From positions 124,001 through 188,000 of the forward strand of contig NZ_JABFDF010000001.1 of assembly GCF_013403985.1 (NCBI RefSeq): 64,000 bases of DNA. The letters run 5' to 3'. Source of the stretch: Winogradskyella ludwigii. Its GTDB lineage: Bacteria; Bacteroidota; Bacteroidia; Flavobacteriales; Flavobacteriaceae. Below are positions 43,395 to 53,419 of this stretch, one piece after another. Both the position numbers and the translations under genes were made by a program. The stretch's first letter is position 1, and each line of letters starts with the position of its first letter. The notes under the pieces are model-generated. The model ran no database searches, was not told the origin of the DNA, and saw only the letters and a program-made list of their open reading frames with translations.

Positions 43395-44783
43395 ATGAAA
43401 AAACTAGCACTATTTATTGCAGCCCTTTTATTTAGCACTTTCTTTTATAATCAAAGTATTGGATTAAACCTATTTCTATTCAGTATTCTGACCGTTATTA
43501 TTCTTTTTATTAATAATCAAAAACACTTTAAAAATAGGAAAACCCAAATCTACACCATAGCATATCTTGCTACTGGCTTAACCCTGTTTTTTCATAGTTC
43601 TACCCTTTCCGTGATTGCTAATTTTGTCGCATTCTTTACACTTATAGGGCATCTTTCTGAAACTAAATCCTCAATTTACATCTCTTGGCTCAATGGGTTG
43701 TATACCACAATTGCTGGTTTGTTTCATCGCAACTTTGCACTTAATAAAACGGAACCTAAAGCCGATGAAGAAAAAACAGCAATCGATTACGTTCATTGGG
43801 CTAAAATTATTTTAATTCCAACGGTCATAGTCATCGCATTTATTGCTCTTTACAAAGAAGGGAATCCTGTTTTCAGCAATATTATTGAGAACATCGATTT
43901 CGGGTTTATAAACATACAATGGCTTCTGTTTGCTGGTTTAGGTTATTATCTATTCAATAATATTTATGCGCCAATTGTAGTAGAACACGCTACTGAACTG
44001 GATTTACAAACTGACGACACCTTACTAAAAACAGACGCTTTTTCCATTCTTAAATTAAAACAAGAAAACCAACTTGGCGTCATTTTAATTTCGCTTTTAA
44101 ATGCATTAATTGTCATGTATTTAATAACAGACATTACCTTTTTAACGTCACAGCAAGCTATTAGCGCTTCTGCTTATTCTGCCCAAGTACATAGCGGAAT
44201 CAATGCACTTATCGCCTCTATTGTTATTGCTATAATGATTCTGCTGTATGTATTTAGAGGTAATCTTAATTTTTACGATCAAAACATAACACTCAAACGT
44301 CTCGCTTTTACTTGGATTATCTTAAACATTCTATTGGTTTTAAGTATTGTTTTTAAAAACAGTCAATACATCTATTATTTTGGTTTAACCTATAAGCGTA
44401 TTGGAGTCGTTGTTTACCTTTTACTTGCCACCATTGGACTTATCACTACACTTCTAAAAATAAATAGCGCAAAAAACAATTGGTATTTATTCCGAATAAA
44501 CACGCAAGCCGTTTTTATTATTCTTATCGCTTCGAGTACGATAAATTGGGATTATCACATTACCAATTTCAACTTTAACTATGCGCAATCAATGGATTAT
44601 AACTATGTCATTGAATTATCTAACAATAACACCTTACTGTTAAATAAACAGCTAGAAAACAAAAGTTTAAGTGAAGGTTCTATTCGACTTATAAAATCAA
44701 AATACAACAAATATGTATACAAACTAGAAACGAATAATTGGCAAGAACTACAATACGATAATTTTAAAGTAAACACAAAATAA
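43395..44783 (+). CDS. DUF4153/DUF4173-like polytopic membrane protein
   Basis: From the ATG at 43395 the protein has 462 residues; a TTG at 43356 is less likely because it falls in the operator. It has about twelve hydrophobic helices in the first 400 residues and a polar C-terminal domain of about 70 residues. The helices F-T-L-I-G-H-L and A-L-N-K-T-E-P-K-A-D-E-E-K resemble DUF4173/DUF4153 proteins; assignment is by pattern. It opens an operon that runs to 48009. Confidence 0.75.
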   Translation: MKKLALFIAALLFSTFFYNQSIGLNLFLFSILTVIILFINNQKHFKNRKTQIYTIAYLATGLTLFFHSSTLSVIANFVAFFTLIGHLSETKSSIYISWLNGLYTTIAGLFHRNFALNKTEPKADEEKTAIDYVHWAKIILIPTVIVIAFIALYKEGNPVFSNIIENIDFGFINIQWLLFAGLGYYLFNNIYAPIVVEHATELDLQTDDTLLKTDAFSILKLKQENQLGVILISLLNALIVMYLITDITFLTSQQAISASAYSAQVHSGINALIASIVIAIMILLYVFRGNLNFYDQNITLKRLAFTWIILNILLVLSIVFKNSQYIYYFGLTYKRIGVVVYLLLATIGLITTLLKINSAKNNWYLFRINTQAVFIILIASSTINWDYHITNFNFNYAQSMDYNYVIELSNNNTLLLNKQLENKSLSEGSIRLIKSKYNKYVYKLETNNWQELQYDNFKVNTK

Positions 44784-44784
44784 T

Positions 44785-45117
44785 ATGGCAGCATTAATCG
44801 TTTTTGCATTCTTAATTATAAGTGGATTTACGTTCATAATTATTAGAATAAGTGTGTCTTGTATGTTTTGGTTTTCGAAAAATCCCAATGACAAAATGTA
44901 TGTATTTAAAACACTTTTCCCGTATTACATCATTGTTTTATTTGGGTTAGAAATAACAGCAATTATAGCTTTCAATTTCGAAATACTTTTGATTAGCTAC
45001 TGTATTTGCACTTATGTTTTAGCCCTATTAATATGGAATTTTAAATTGAATCGCTGTAAAAGAAAATATAGCACTACCGAAACGATTATAGAACCACAAA
45101 TCCCCAATTTACCATGA
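44785..45117 (+). CDS. Small hypothetical membrane protein
   Basis: The 110-residue protein has three hydrophobic helices (about 3-25, 41-66 and 66-88) and a basic, polar tail. It starts one base after the preceding stop and its end overlaps the Coq4-like gene by four bases (ATGA). No family is recognised. Confidence 0.68.
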   Translation: MAALIVFAFLIISGFTFIIIRISVSCMFWFSKNPNDKMYVFKTLFPYYIIVLFGLEITAIIAFNFEILLISYCICTYVLALLIWNFKLNRCKRKYSTTETIIEPQIPNLP

Positions 45118-45635
45118 GCAACCTATTATTTAAAACTTTAAAATCTAAGCGAAAGCAGCTTATCATTTGGTTGTTTGAACATTCGCAACGCATCTACACC
45201 AATCTATTTAAAAATCATGATGCTTGGAAGCTTACAAAATCCGATTTATTAAAGCTGCCAGCACCTACTTTTGGAAGACACTTAGGAGAATTTTTAGAGC
45301 AGAATCATTTTGAATTAATTCCAAAAGTAGAACGTCACGATTGCTACCATGTACTTTGTGGTTATAGCACTAAAGTTGAAGACGAAATTGCATTACAATG
45401 TCTTTGCTTTGGCAACGGAAAACGAAGTCCGTATTTATATGGAGCTATTATTCTTGGTATTGCCATACTACCAGATTATTATAAATATTACCACAAATCA
45501 TTTAAAACAGGAAAAGCTGCCAATGCCTTTCATCATTTTGATTATAGAAATCTAATGCATGTTTCTATTTCAGATTTTAGAGATGCTATTTTCCCAAAAC
45601 AAGAATTATTAAATCTTAACCTTATTTCTGTATGA
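45114..45635 (+). CDS. Coq4-like protein with HDxxH-x11-E motif
   Basis: The 173-residue soluble protein contains L-P-A-P-T-F-G-R-H-L-G-E-F-L near residue 47 and R-H-D-C-Y-H-V-L-C-G-Y near 75. The latter, with the Glu eleven residues after the second His, gives a complete HDxxH-x11-E zinc motif of the Coq4 family. Coq4 acts in ubiquinone synthesis in other organisms; flavobacteria normally make menaquinone, so a different substrate is likely. It overlaps the genes on both sides by four bases. Confidence 0.78.
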   Translation: MSNLLFKTLKSKRKQLIIWLFEHSQRIYTNLFKNHDAWKLTKSDLLKLPAPTFGRHLGEFLEQNHFELIPKVERHDCYHVLCGYSTKVEDEIALQCLCFGNGKRSPYLYGAIILGIAILPDYYKYYHKSFKTGKAANAFHHFDYRNLMHVSISDFRDAIFPKQELLNLNLISV

Positions 45636-46246
45636 AGAAATTAAAAATATTGGTCTTAGCTGGACTTTGCGTCGTTCTTGGTGTTTTCATCACTTTTCAT
45701 TGGGTGAGTTATAAAGCCAAAGAACTTAACTACAATGATGTAGATAACATCCCAAAAAACAAAGTAGGACTCCTTCTTGGAGCAAGCAAACTCGCGCCAA
45801 ACGGAAACATTAATCTTTTCTACAAATACAGGTTAGATGCTGCTGTTGCACTCTATAAAGCTGGTAAGATAGACTACATTTTAGTCAGTGGAGATAATGG
45901 AAGAAAAGGCTATGATGAACCTACCGATTTTAAAAATGACCTCATTGCAAAAGGGATTCCTGCTGAACGTATAATCTTAGATTATGCTGGCTTTAGAACT
46001 TTGGATTCTATCGTTAGAGCAAAAGAAATCTTTGGACAGAACGCTATCACCATTATTTCACAAAAATTCCATAATGAGCGTGCTATTTATATTGCTCAAC
46101 ATTTTGGTATTGACGCTGTCGCTTTTAACGCAAAAGATGTATACAAAATACCTGTACGCGAATATTTAGCGCGCACCAAAGCGAGTTTAGATGTCATGTT
46201 TAATGTCCAACCAAAATTCTTAGGAGAAAAAATAATTATACAATGA
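45632..46246 (+). CDS. SanA/YdcF-type DUF218 membrane protein
   Basis: The 204-residue protein has an N-terminal membrane anchor (residues 5-26) and a DUF218 domain: V-G-L-L-L-G-A-S near residue 46, K-I-D-Y-I-L-V-S-G-D-N near 82, D-Y-A-G-F-R-T-L-D-S near 114 and I-I-S-Q-K-F-H-N-E-R-A near 134. SanA and ElyC proteins are linked with the barrier function of the envelope and with lipid-carrier or peptidoglycan metabolism. It overlaps both neighbours by four bases. Confidence 0.9.
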   Translation: MKKLKILVLAGLCVVLGVFITFHWVSYKAKELNYNDVDNIPKNKVGLLLGASKLAPNGNINLFYKYRLDAAVALYKAGKIDYILVSGDNGRKGYDEPTDFKNDLIAKGIPAERIILDYAGFRTLDSIVRAKEIFGQNAITIISQKFHNERAIYIAQHFGIDAVAFNAKDVYKIPVREYLARTKASLDVMFNVQPKFLGEKIIIQ

Positions 46247-46650
46247 ACATACAATTCAATAAAACCTATTTAGCCTTAGCACACAGTCTTTTTCTCATAG
46301 AATTGGCCATCGCTTTTATTATCAAAACAGGATTTATTCGTCACACCTTTGGCGATTATCTCGTCGTTATTTTACTATATGCAATTATTAGAGGATGCAC
46401 TAACTTGAATGTGAGGGTTTCGAGTTTAATCGTCCTCTTAATTGCTTATGGCATAGAAGTTCTTCAACTAACTCCATTCTTAGCTTACTTTAATTTACAA
46501 GATAGTTTTACTGCTAAACTTATTTTTGGAAGTACGTTTCAAGTTACAGACTTGGTCGCTTACACCTTAGGAATATTAACCGTTTTAATCTTTGAATCAT
46601 CTCTTGTTAAATTCAAAAACTTAAAAAACATCAGATTATGGAAGCACTAA
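46243..46650 (+). CDS. DUF2809 membrane protein
   Basis: The 135-residue protein has four hydrophobic helices with the DUF2809 marks F-G-D-Y-L-V-V-I-L-L-Y near residue 37, Y-G-I-E-V-L-Q near 70 and V-T-D-L-V-A-Y-T-L-G near 106. Function is unknown. It is coupled to the SanA-like gene and overlaps the DUF1361 gene by 13 bases. Confidence 0.85.
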   Translation: MNIQFNKTYLALAHSLFLIELAIAFIIKTGFIRHTFGDYLVVILLYAIIRGCTNLNVRVSSLIVLLIAYGIEVLQLTPFLAYFNLQDSFTAKLIFGSTFQVTDLVAYTLGILTVLIFESSLVKFKNLKNIRLWKH

Positions 46651-47303
46651 AAATATTGATTCAAACCCGATTTAAAACCTTAGTGTTAGTCACCGTCGCT
46701 TTAATATTTAGTATTATTTTACTCATGGTACGCATGAAACTCAATAAATCTTATTTCTTTTTATTTTTAATCTGGAATGTGTTTTTAGCCATTATACCTT
46801 ATACAATAACTATGTATTTAAATACGAAACCGAACATTAGCAAAATTAAGCTGGCTTTTTGGAGTTTAGTTTGGTTAGCCTTTTTACCCAATGCACCTTA
46901 TATTGTCACCGATTTAATTCATATTAGAATAGGAAACCATTCTCTTTTATGGCTCGATGTGTTGGTGGTGTTATCGTTTACTTTGAGTGGATTATTACTG
47001 TTTTTTATATCAATAATGGATATGCAAAAACTTTTAAAATCTAAATTTGAAAAGCTCCCTGTTGAAGCTGTAAGTATTGTTATAATTTTTCTTTGTGGAT
47101 TTGGAGTTTATTTGGGACGTTTTCTCCGTTACAACTCGTGGGAAATTATAAGTCAGCCACATCTTTTATTTAAGGATATTATAACTATAATTTTTTCGCC
47201 ATTTCAACATTTTGAAGCGTGGCTATTTACTCTTGGCTTTGGTGCTTTTTTAGTAGTAGGCTATTTTATGTTTAAGAATTTGAATCAATTAAAAACAAAC
47301 TAA
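46638..47303 (+). CDS. DUF1361 membrane protein
   Basis: The 221-residue protein has about seven membrane helices and the DUF1361 blocks F-L-P-N-A-P-Y-I-V-T-D-L near residue 82, W-L-D-V-L near 104 and Y-L-G-R-F-L-R-Y-N-S-W near 162. Function is unknown. DUF1361 and DUF2809 are adjacent here and overlap, so they probably act on the same process. Confidence 0.9.
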   Translation: MEALKILIQTRFKTLVLVTVALIFSIILLMVRMKLNKSYFFLFLIWNVFLAIIPYTITMYLNTKPNISKIKLAFWSLVWLAFLPNAPYIVTDLIHIRIGNHSLLWLDVLVVLSFTLSGLLLFFISIMDMQKLLKSKFEKLPVEAVSIVIIFLCGFGVYLGRFLRYNSWEIISQPHLLFKDIITIIFSPFQHFEAWLFTLGFGAFLVVGYFMFKNLNQLKTN

Positions 47304-47304
47304 A

Positions 47305-48009
47305 ATGATAAAACTAACTTTTATAACCGTTTGTCTATCCATATTTATGATGAGCTGTGAGGACAAATCGAAATCAATCAGTCATGATGACAGCCTTAAA
47401 ACTCAAATTAAAAAAGATAGTTCAAAAATCGAAATCGCAGATTTACCGATTGCTATTGATAGTACAGACTATTTAATCCATCCTGTTGGTTATATTTCAG
47501 AATATAATTCAAGATTTTCTAGCTATAGCAGTAAAAGTGGTTCTACATCCTATTCTGTGTCGCGTTACAATAACTTTTCAATATCTGGAAAATTGAATAA
47601 TATAAAATTTCAACATCTTAACTCAGAAAAAACATCAGCTTTAACAGATGAAATTATAGAAATAACTTCTGTCCATTTTCTTGAAGATATAAGAAAACAA
47701 ACCGGTCTTCAATTTTTAGTTTATACCATTAGAGATGCCGACACAAATAAAGACGGAAAGCTAAATTCTAACGATGTAGAAACATTATATATAAGTCATA
47801 TTGATGGTAAAAACCTCCAGAAATTGACGCCAAATTTAGCTCAAATTGTAGATTGGAAAATTGTTATATCACTGAACAGACTCTATTTTAAAAGTATATC
47901 TGACACCAACAAAAATGGTGAGTTCGATAAAAAAGATAACGTTAGTTATCAGTATATTAATTTAGAAGATGACGGATTAAAAGTCATTACATATAATCCT
48001 CTAGACTAA
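47305..48009 (+). CDS. Lipoprotein with two EF-hand-like calcium loops
   Basis: The 234-residue protein has a lipoprotein signal (F-M-M-S-C, Cys18). Two loops look like EF-hand or dockerin-type calcium sites: D-A-D-T-N-K-D-G-K-L-N-S-N-D near residue 147 and D-T-N-K-N-G-E-F-D-K-K-D near 202. It closes the overlapping operon. Its stop overlaps that of the convergent dehydrogenase gene by four bases, leaving no space for a terminator between them. Confidence 0.78.
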   Translation: MIKLTFITVCLSIFMMSCEDKSKSISHDDSLKTQIKKDSSKIEIADLPIAIDSTDYLIHPVGYISEYNSRFSSYSSKSGSTSYSVSRYNNFSISGKLNNIKFQHLNSEKTSALTDEIIEITSVHFLEDIRKQTGLQFLVYTIRDADTNKDGKLNSNDVETLYISHIDGKNLQKLTPNLAQIVDWKIVISLNRLYFKSISDTNKNGEFDKKDNVSYQYINLEDDGLKVITYNPLD

Positions 48010-49208
48010 TTTCCATCTACATAGTCTTGTAAATAACTGAAGCGCTTAGTTAGTTGTCCATTTTCTGTCATCTTAGCACGTTTTAAAATTTCCCTTTCGT
48101 CGTTATTAAAAAATGAAGGAATAACGTGTTCTAAAAATGTTTCTCCAAAACCTTCACTTGCATCTTTTGGTAATTCGCATGGCAAATTATCTACAGCCAT
48201 AACAGTTATAGCTCCTTTAGCATTATAAGCGACTTCTTTTTCTGTTTTAGGATCGTAACCATAAAAAGGATCTTCAATAGTTGAAGGTCTAATTGTACTG
48301 GCTACAGGACCATCAATATCGCAAGATATATCTGCCACTAAATTAATTTTAAAGTCAGTATGTTTTGCATCTTCTCGGGTAAATAAATAAGGTGCATTAT
48401 TCCCATAAAAATGACCTGCTATAAAATAATCCGTTTCTTTAGCATAAGGCATAAAATTGCTCTCATAACCAGATGGATCCTTATAAAACTTATACTTATC
48501 TCCTACTTTACCATCTTTTCGTTTAGCATATTCCATAACATCTGCCATGACAAAGACTGGTTCCGAAAATTGCGATGTTAAATACATCGCATCACTAATT
48601 TGTTTAATACCTAAATGATCTAAAATCTCCTTGGCTCCATAAGCCACTTTACCTGTACCTGATAATAAAATTTTAATATTAGGAATGGTTATTTTATCTA
48701 ATTCTGATTTTACCGCATCTAAATCTGCAAGCGTTTCTACTTTTGGTAAGTTGAATAAATTATCTCGTAATCCTAAAGCTCTAAACCCGTTATAAGCACC
48801 TACTAAGCCTGCATAACGTCCAAAACCAATGAGACGTGCTGTATTCTTCTTAATTATAGTTTCGTGATCGAACATTTCTATATTTTTCTCTAACATAGCG
48901 ACCAACAATTTCTTGTTATAAGGCTGCTTCTTTATGGTATGTGAGAAATAGAAATATTTTTTATTAGGAATTAAATTTTCAATTGGCACTTCTTTGACGC
49001 CAATCATCACATCTGCATGCGACACATCTTCTAAAACTTCGAATCCTAATTTTCTGTAAGCCTCATCTGGAAATATTCTTATATCTGACGATTCTACTAT
49101 AAATGTAGCATCAGGAAATTGTGTTCTCGCTTCTGCTAAATGTTCAGGAGAAAACACCACACGTCTGTCTGGTGGATTTTTACGTTCTTTAATGATGGCG
49201 AATGTCAT
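48006..49208 (-). CDS. NAD(P)-dependent oxidoreductase, alanine dehydrogenase/saccharopine dehydrogenase-like
   Basis: The 400-residue cytoplasmic enzyme has the AlaDH/PNT-type N-terminal half (K-E-R-K-N-P-P-D-R-R-V near residue 7) and G-F-G-R-Y-A-G-L-V-G-A-Y-N near residue 128, as in lysine-forming saccharopine dehydrogenases and related flavobacterial oxidoreductases. The nucleotide site is L-L-S-G-T-G-K-V-A-Y-G-A near 181. The exact substrate is not clear, and a complete lysine pathway is not visible here. Confidence 0.85.
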   Translation of the reverse strand: MTFAIIKERKNPPDRRVVFSPEHLAEARTQFPDATFIVESSDIRIFPDEAYRKLGFEVLEDVSHADVMIGVKEVPIENLIPNKKYFYFSHTIKKQPYNKKLLVAMLEKNIEMFDHETIIKKNTARLIGFGRYAGLVGAYNGFRALGLRDNLFNLPKVETLADLDAVKSELDKITIPNIKILLSGTGKVAYGAKEILDHLGIKQISDAMYLTSQFSEPVFVMADVMEYAKRKDGKVGDKYKFYKDPSGYESNFMPYAKETDYFIAGHFYGNNAPYLFTREDAKHTDFKINLVADISCDIDGPVASTIRPSTIEDPFYGYDPKTEKEVAYNAKGAITVMAVDNLPCELPKDASEGFGETFLEHVIPSFFNNDEREILKRAKMTENGQLTKRFSYLQDYVDGN

Positions 49209-49374
49209 GGTAATGGAATTATCATTCCCTAAAAAGTGGGATTATTATAGTTTTTACGAAAATAGTGTGATTTAAATTATTTGTCAATTTAAACCACAAC
49301 TATTTGAGAATTCCATTTTTTTAGTATTGAATATGAAACGTTTGTAATTTTAAAACTTGGATAACATCAGCCCA

Positions 49375-52300
49375 TCAATTAATAATTATTTTCTGTGTTT
49401 TTTGTTCTGAACTATTTTTAAGATGAACTAAATACACACCTGCATTTAGCGAAGCAACATGTATTCTATTTTCTAATACAGTAGAATCAAGAAGACTAGA
49501 CAACACTTTTCTGCCTTGCATGTCATAAACCTCAACTACAGTATTATTTTGAATACGTCCGCTTATAAGGACATCTTTAGCACGCTTCTCATAAAATATA
49601 TTTATAGCATCAAAATTATTGTCTGTAATAGACAACGCTTCTTCTGTAGTTCGTAAAAAGAAACGGCCAGTTCCTGAAAGATCTGTTGATGGCGTTATGG
49701 TATAATCGCTGTTATTAAGTAATGTAGATGTGTTAGTTAAAACATCATCTAAAAACACGTTTACTGTTGCTGGCAATGTGGTTTCTGAAATGCTAAATGT
49801 AATTTGTTCTCCTAAGTTGGCATGCACACCTAAAGGAATAGATATATTAGATAAACTAGTTGCATTTAAGGTTTGTAATGCTATTGGTTTCCCTGTATTA
49901 TCTTGTACTAAGTGAGAATAAATACTAAATTCAGGTACTACAGTTCCCCAAAGTTCAGCATCGTAACCTTTATCTAAACCTTCACTTGCATTGGCATTAA
50001 AATAGACATCTGTATTGTACGTGTTTGTGTTTGTGTTTGTGTTTGTGTTTGAACTTAAATCTATTGTAAGATAAATTAGTTCTAAGTCCGCATTACGACC
50101 AGCAATAAAATCGTCTGAAGTCCCAATGGTTTGCATTGCTGTGGTAAACTCTAAATTATATGCTGACTCATATGTGCCATCTGCACTCACAAAAAAGCCT
50201 TGACCTGGTGCTATAACTGTAGATACTGTTGTATTTGCTAAGTTGTAGATGGTCCAGCTATTTTCTTCATTAGCATTATAACCATAAATTGCGGCAGATG
50301 CATTTGTAAAAAGATCTAAGTTTGAAATACCAGTGTCTACCTCGTGGTTTAAAAACGCGTGCACATTAATATAAGAGGGATACGGATTACCCACTAAATT
50401 CCATTGAGAATAAGCGGTTGCCGTATTCATAATATTTACGCTAACGTCTGTTGGCACTGTTCCTGAAAACGTTAAGGTTTCACCTGTATCCGTTGCAGCT
50501 CTATACCCTTTACCACTGCTTAAGATTGCTGTAGTGTTGCTATCATAATTTTCATAATCACCTGTTGTTTTATCAAAAGGTGCAAAAGCATAAATGATTG
50601 GTGTTCCGCCATTATCTAATAAGGCTGTTGCATTTTCTGAACTTAAAAAATTACTCCAAGTTTCACCGGATAAAGGTGATGAGATTAGGTCGTTACCAAG
50701 ACTATTAGAATTAACGAAACGGTTATAGTTTATAGTACCAGACACATTACCAGATGCTCCAATTAATAAACTTGAATAACTGGTTGAAGTAGAGTTTAAT
50801 GTAATATCTGTAGCTGTTAAGGCGGCATCTAAGGTAAGCGATGCACCAGCTTCAACCGTAACTGTGTTAGCAGATGTATTAGAATTAATAGCAGCATTAC
50901 CAGATGTAACAATAATATCATCTAAAGCTGTAGCCAAACCACTTGGATTATTTGGTGACCAAACATCATTGTTAAACGTGTAAGTTATACTACAAACAAT
51001 ATTTACTATTTGTTCTAATGTTGATTGGTTTCCATTGGTATCTGTAGCAGTCCAAGTAACTATAGTTTCTCCTTCAGGATATGTACCTGATGCATCAGAA
51101 GTACCAGTAATATCATTAGTAAGACTCACCATAGTTATAGGCGCTGCAGAGGCTATCCAATCTGTATTTGAATCCATGTTAGTTAAAAGCCCGTCATTAC
51201 CATTACTAGATTTATCAATCAATACAGAACTTCCTGTTCCTTCTTCAAAATCATAGTATGCTGCTAAACCAGATTCTGTTCCTTCTAAAATCTTATTGTA
51301 GCCAGAAGTGATTTCGGATGGCTTAAGTGCCTTATTCCATATGCTTAATTCATCTATTTGACCACTAAAATATTCATTTTGATTCACAAAAATATCTTCT
51401 CCGATTGCATAATCTAAAGAAGATGTTGGTATTGAAGTATATATGGTTGTGCCCGAATTCACTTCAACACCATTAACATATATTTTAATAATACCATTAT
51501 TAAAAGTACCTACTACGTGATTCCAAGTATTTAAATTTAATACATTAGGACTTAGAACAGACCCTCCGTTAGGCCCTGTAAACGCGAGTCTTAAACCTCT
51601 ACCGTTGGCATAATATGTTGGAATAGAACCATCGTAGGTATCAAAAACAAATTCACCTTGGTTATTACCACCACCAGAATATTTAGTTAAGATTCTAGAA
51701 TAACTATTGGCTCTTGGATAAATCCAAGCTTGTACAGAAAATTCTGTTGTAAAAGCTAAAGATGCACTGTAAGGAATGGTAACTCTATCATTAGTTCCAT
51801 CAAAATCTAAAGTAGTATTTATTGTACAATTTTCTACAATTACAGGTGAAGGCACTATAACTTCAGTTGCACAAGAATCTATCAACGCATCTGAAGGATT
51901 AGAAAATGATAGAATAGGTGCTGTGGTATCGTCAATTATTATATTTTGTAATTGCGTTAAGGTATTACCAACACCATCATTGTAAGTCCAGGTTACAATT
52001 GTTGTGCCTTGTGTTGTTATTGGGAAGACAACATCTGCGGTTGCTGTAATTGTTCCACTGTTTGCTGTAGGTGCTGTTGGTGTAGCTTCACATTGTGATG
52101 TAACATCCGGTAAATTAGTTTGATCAGGGACAATAGCTGGCGGCTCCTTTTCAAAAAAGTAGGCAGAGCCTGAACTATTACCATTATCATCATTACCATT
52201 AGCACCAACAATGACATAATCGCCTTGAATAGCAACGGAATAGCCAAATTGATCACCAGCAGCAGCATCAGACGCCGTGAGTTTCTCTTCTTCTGCCCAA

Positions 52301-53361
52301 CTGTTTCCTGAACGCACAAAAATATACGCTGAACCTGAAGAATTGCCAGCATCGTCATTACCAAAAGCTCCAACAATGGCATAATCGCCAGCTATAGAAA
52401 CAGAATTGCCAAAAATATCAATAGCCGCAGCATCAGATGCTGTAAGTTTTACTTGTTCTGTCCAACTACTTCCTGAACGCACAAAGATATAGGCTGAACC
52501 TGAAGAGGAACCAGCATCGTCATTACCAAAAGCCCCAACAATGGCATAATCTCCAGCTATAGAAACAGAAGATCCAAATTGATCTCCTCCAGCAGTATCG
52601 AATGCTGTGAGTTCTTCTTGTTCTGTCCAAGTACTTCCAGAACGCACAAAAATATAGGCTGAACCTGAATTATTACCTGCATCATCATTACCATAAGCGC
52701 CAACAATGGCATAATCGCCATCAATTGCAACTGAATAGCCAAAATAATCAGAAGCAGCAGCATCAGACGCCGTGAGTTTTGTTTGTTCTGCCCAACTACC
52801 TCCTAAACGTACAAAGATATATGTTGAACCTGAAGAGCCACCAGCATCGTCATTACCAAAAGCTCCAACAATGGCATAATCGCCATCTATAGCAACGGAA
52901 TAACCAAAAAAATCAGCAGTAGCAGCATCGGACGCCGTAAGTTTTGTTTGTTCTGTCCAACTGTTTCCAGAACGCTCAAAGATATATGCGGAACCTGAAG
53001 AGCCACCAGCGTCGCTATTAGCATAAGCTCCAACAATGGCATAATCGCCATCAATAGCAACAGTAGTGCCAAATTGATCACCAGCAGCAGCATCGGACGC
53101 CGTGAGTTTTGTTTGTGCTGTCCAATTGTTTCCCGAACGCACAAAGATATAGGCTGAACCTGAAGAGCCACCGGCATCGTCATTAAGATTAGCGCCAACA
53201 ATGGCATAATCACCATCAATTGCAACTGAATAGCCAAAATAGTCACCAGTGCCTGCATCAGAGGCTGTGGCATTTATGATTTCGTTCCAGTTTTGAGCAT
53301 TAAGGGTTAGATAGGTTGTAGATACGATTAGGGAGAGTGTAAGTAGTATTTGTTTTTTCAT
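49375..53361 (-). CDS. T9SS-exported protein with seven propeller repeats, HYR and LamG domains
   Basis: The 1328-residue surface protein has a signal peptide (residues 1-22). Seven repeats of about 53 residues follow (pattern F-G-Y-S-V-A-I-D-G-D-Y-A-I-V-G-A then G-S-A-Y-I-F-V-R-S-G), of the FG-GAP type, and seven is the number for a closed beta-propeller. Then come HYR-like parts split by a LamG/concanavalin-like domain (about 535-740; F-D-G-T-N-D-R-V-T-I-P), a long beta-rich region with an N-T dipeptide run, and a type A T9SS sorting tail (V-Y-D-M-Q-G-R-K-V-L; ending K-I-I-I-N). Sugar binding or adhesion is inferred. Confidence 0.93.
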   Translation of the reverse strand: MKKQILLTLSLIVSTTYLTLNAQNWNEIINATASDAGTGDYFGYSVAIDGDYAIVGANLNDDAGGSSGSAYIFVRSGNNWTAQTKLTASDAAAGDQFGTTVAIDGDYAIVGAYANSDAGGSSGSAYIFERSGNSWTEQTKLTASDAATADFFGYSVAIDGDYAIVGAFGNDDAGGSSGSTYIFVRLGGSWAEQTKLTASDAAASDYFGYSVAIDGDYAIVGAYGNDDAGNNSGSAYIFVRSGSTWTEQEELTAFDTAGGDQFGSSVSIAGDYAIVGAFGNDDAGSSSGSAYIFVRSGSSWTEQVKLTASDAAAIDIFGNSVSIAGDYAIVGAFGNDDAGNSSGSAYIFVRSGNSWAEEEKLTASDAAAGDQFGYSVAIQGDYVIVGANGNDDNGNSSGSAYFFEKEPPAIVPDQTNLPDVTSQCEATPTAPTANSGTITATADVVFPITTQGTTIVTWTYNDGVGNTLTQLQNIIIDDTTAPILSFSNPSDALIDSCATEVIVPSPVIVENCTINTTLDFDGTNDRVTIPYSASLAFTTEFSVQAWIYPRANSYSRILTKYSGGGNNQGEFVFDTYDGSIPTYYANGRGLRLAFTGPNGGSVLSPNVLNLNTWNHVVGTFNNGIIKIYVNGVEVNSGTTIYTSIPTSSLDYAIGEDIFVNQNEYFSGQIDELSIWNKALKPSEITSGYNKILEGTESGLAAYYDFEEGTGSSVLIDKSSNGNDGLLTNMDSNTDWIASAAPITMVSLTNDITGTSDASGTYPEGETIVTWTATDTNGNQSTLEQIVNIVCSITYTFNNDVWSPNNPSGLATALDDIIVTSGNAAINSNTSANTVTVEAGASLTLDAALTATDITLNSTSTSYSSLLIGASGNVSGTINYNRFVNSNSLGNDLISSPLSGETWSNFLSSENATALLDNGGTPIIYAFAPFDKTTGDYENYDSNTTAILSSGKGYRAATDTGETLTFSGTVPTDVSVNIMNTATAYSQWNLVGNPYPSYINVHAFLNHEVDTGISNLDLFTNASAAIYGYNANEENSWTIYNLANTTVSTVIAPGQGFFVSADGTYESAYNLEFTTAMQTIGTSDDFIAGRNADLELIYLTIDLSSNTNTNTNTNTYNTDVYFNANASEGLDKGYDAELWGTVVPEFSIYSHLVQDNTGKPIALQTLNATSLSNISIPLGVHANLGEQITFSISETTLPATVNVFLDDVLTNTSTLLNNSDYTITPSTDLSGTGRFFLRTTEEALSITDNNFDAINIFYEKRAKDVLISGRIQNNTVVEVYDMQGRKVLSSLLDSTVLENRIHVASLNAGVYLVHLKNSSEQKTQKIIIN
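50021..50051. repeat. In-frame hexanucleotide repeat (GTGTTT x 5) within the T9SS gene
   Basis: Five GTGTTT units encode alternating Asn-Thr on the minus strand. Length changes would add or remove N-T pairs without shifting frame. Confidence 0.95.
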
Positions 53362-53419
53362 TATAGGTATTGTTAGAGTAATAAATGTGCTTTAGAGATC
53401 TAAGCATTTCTATAATTTG

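Noticed and set aside
52017..53273. Several leucine/methionine-rich frames on the minus strand inside the T9SS gene
   Set aside because: They are out-of-frame readings of the propeller repeats, which explains their mutual similarity.
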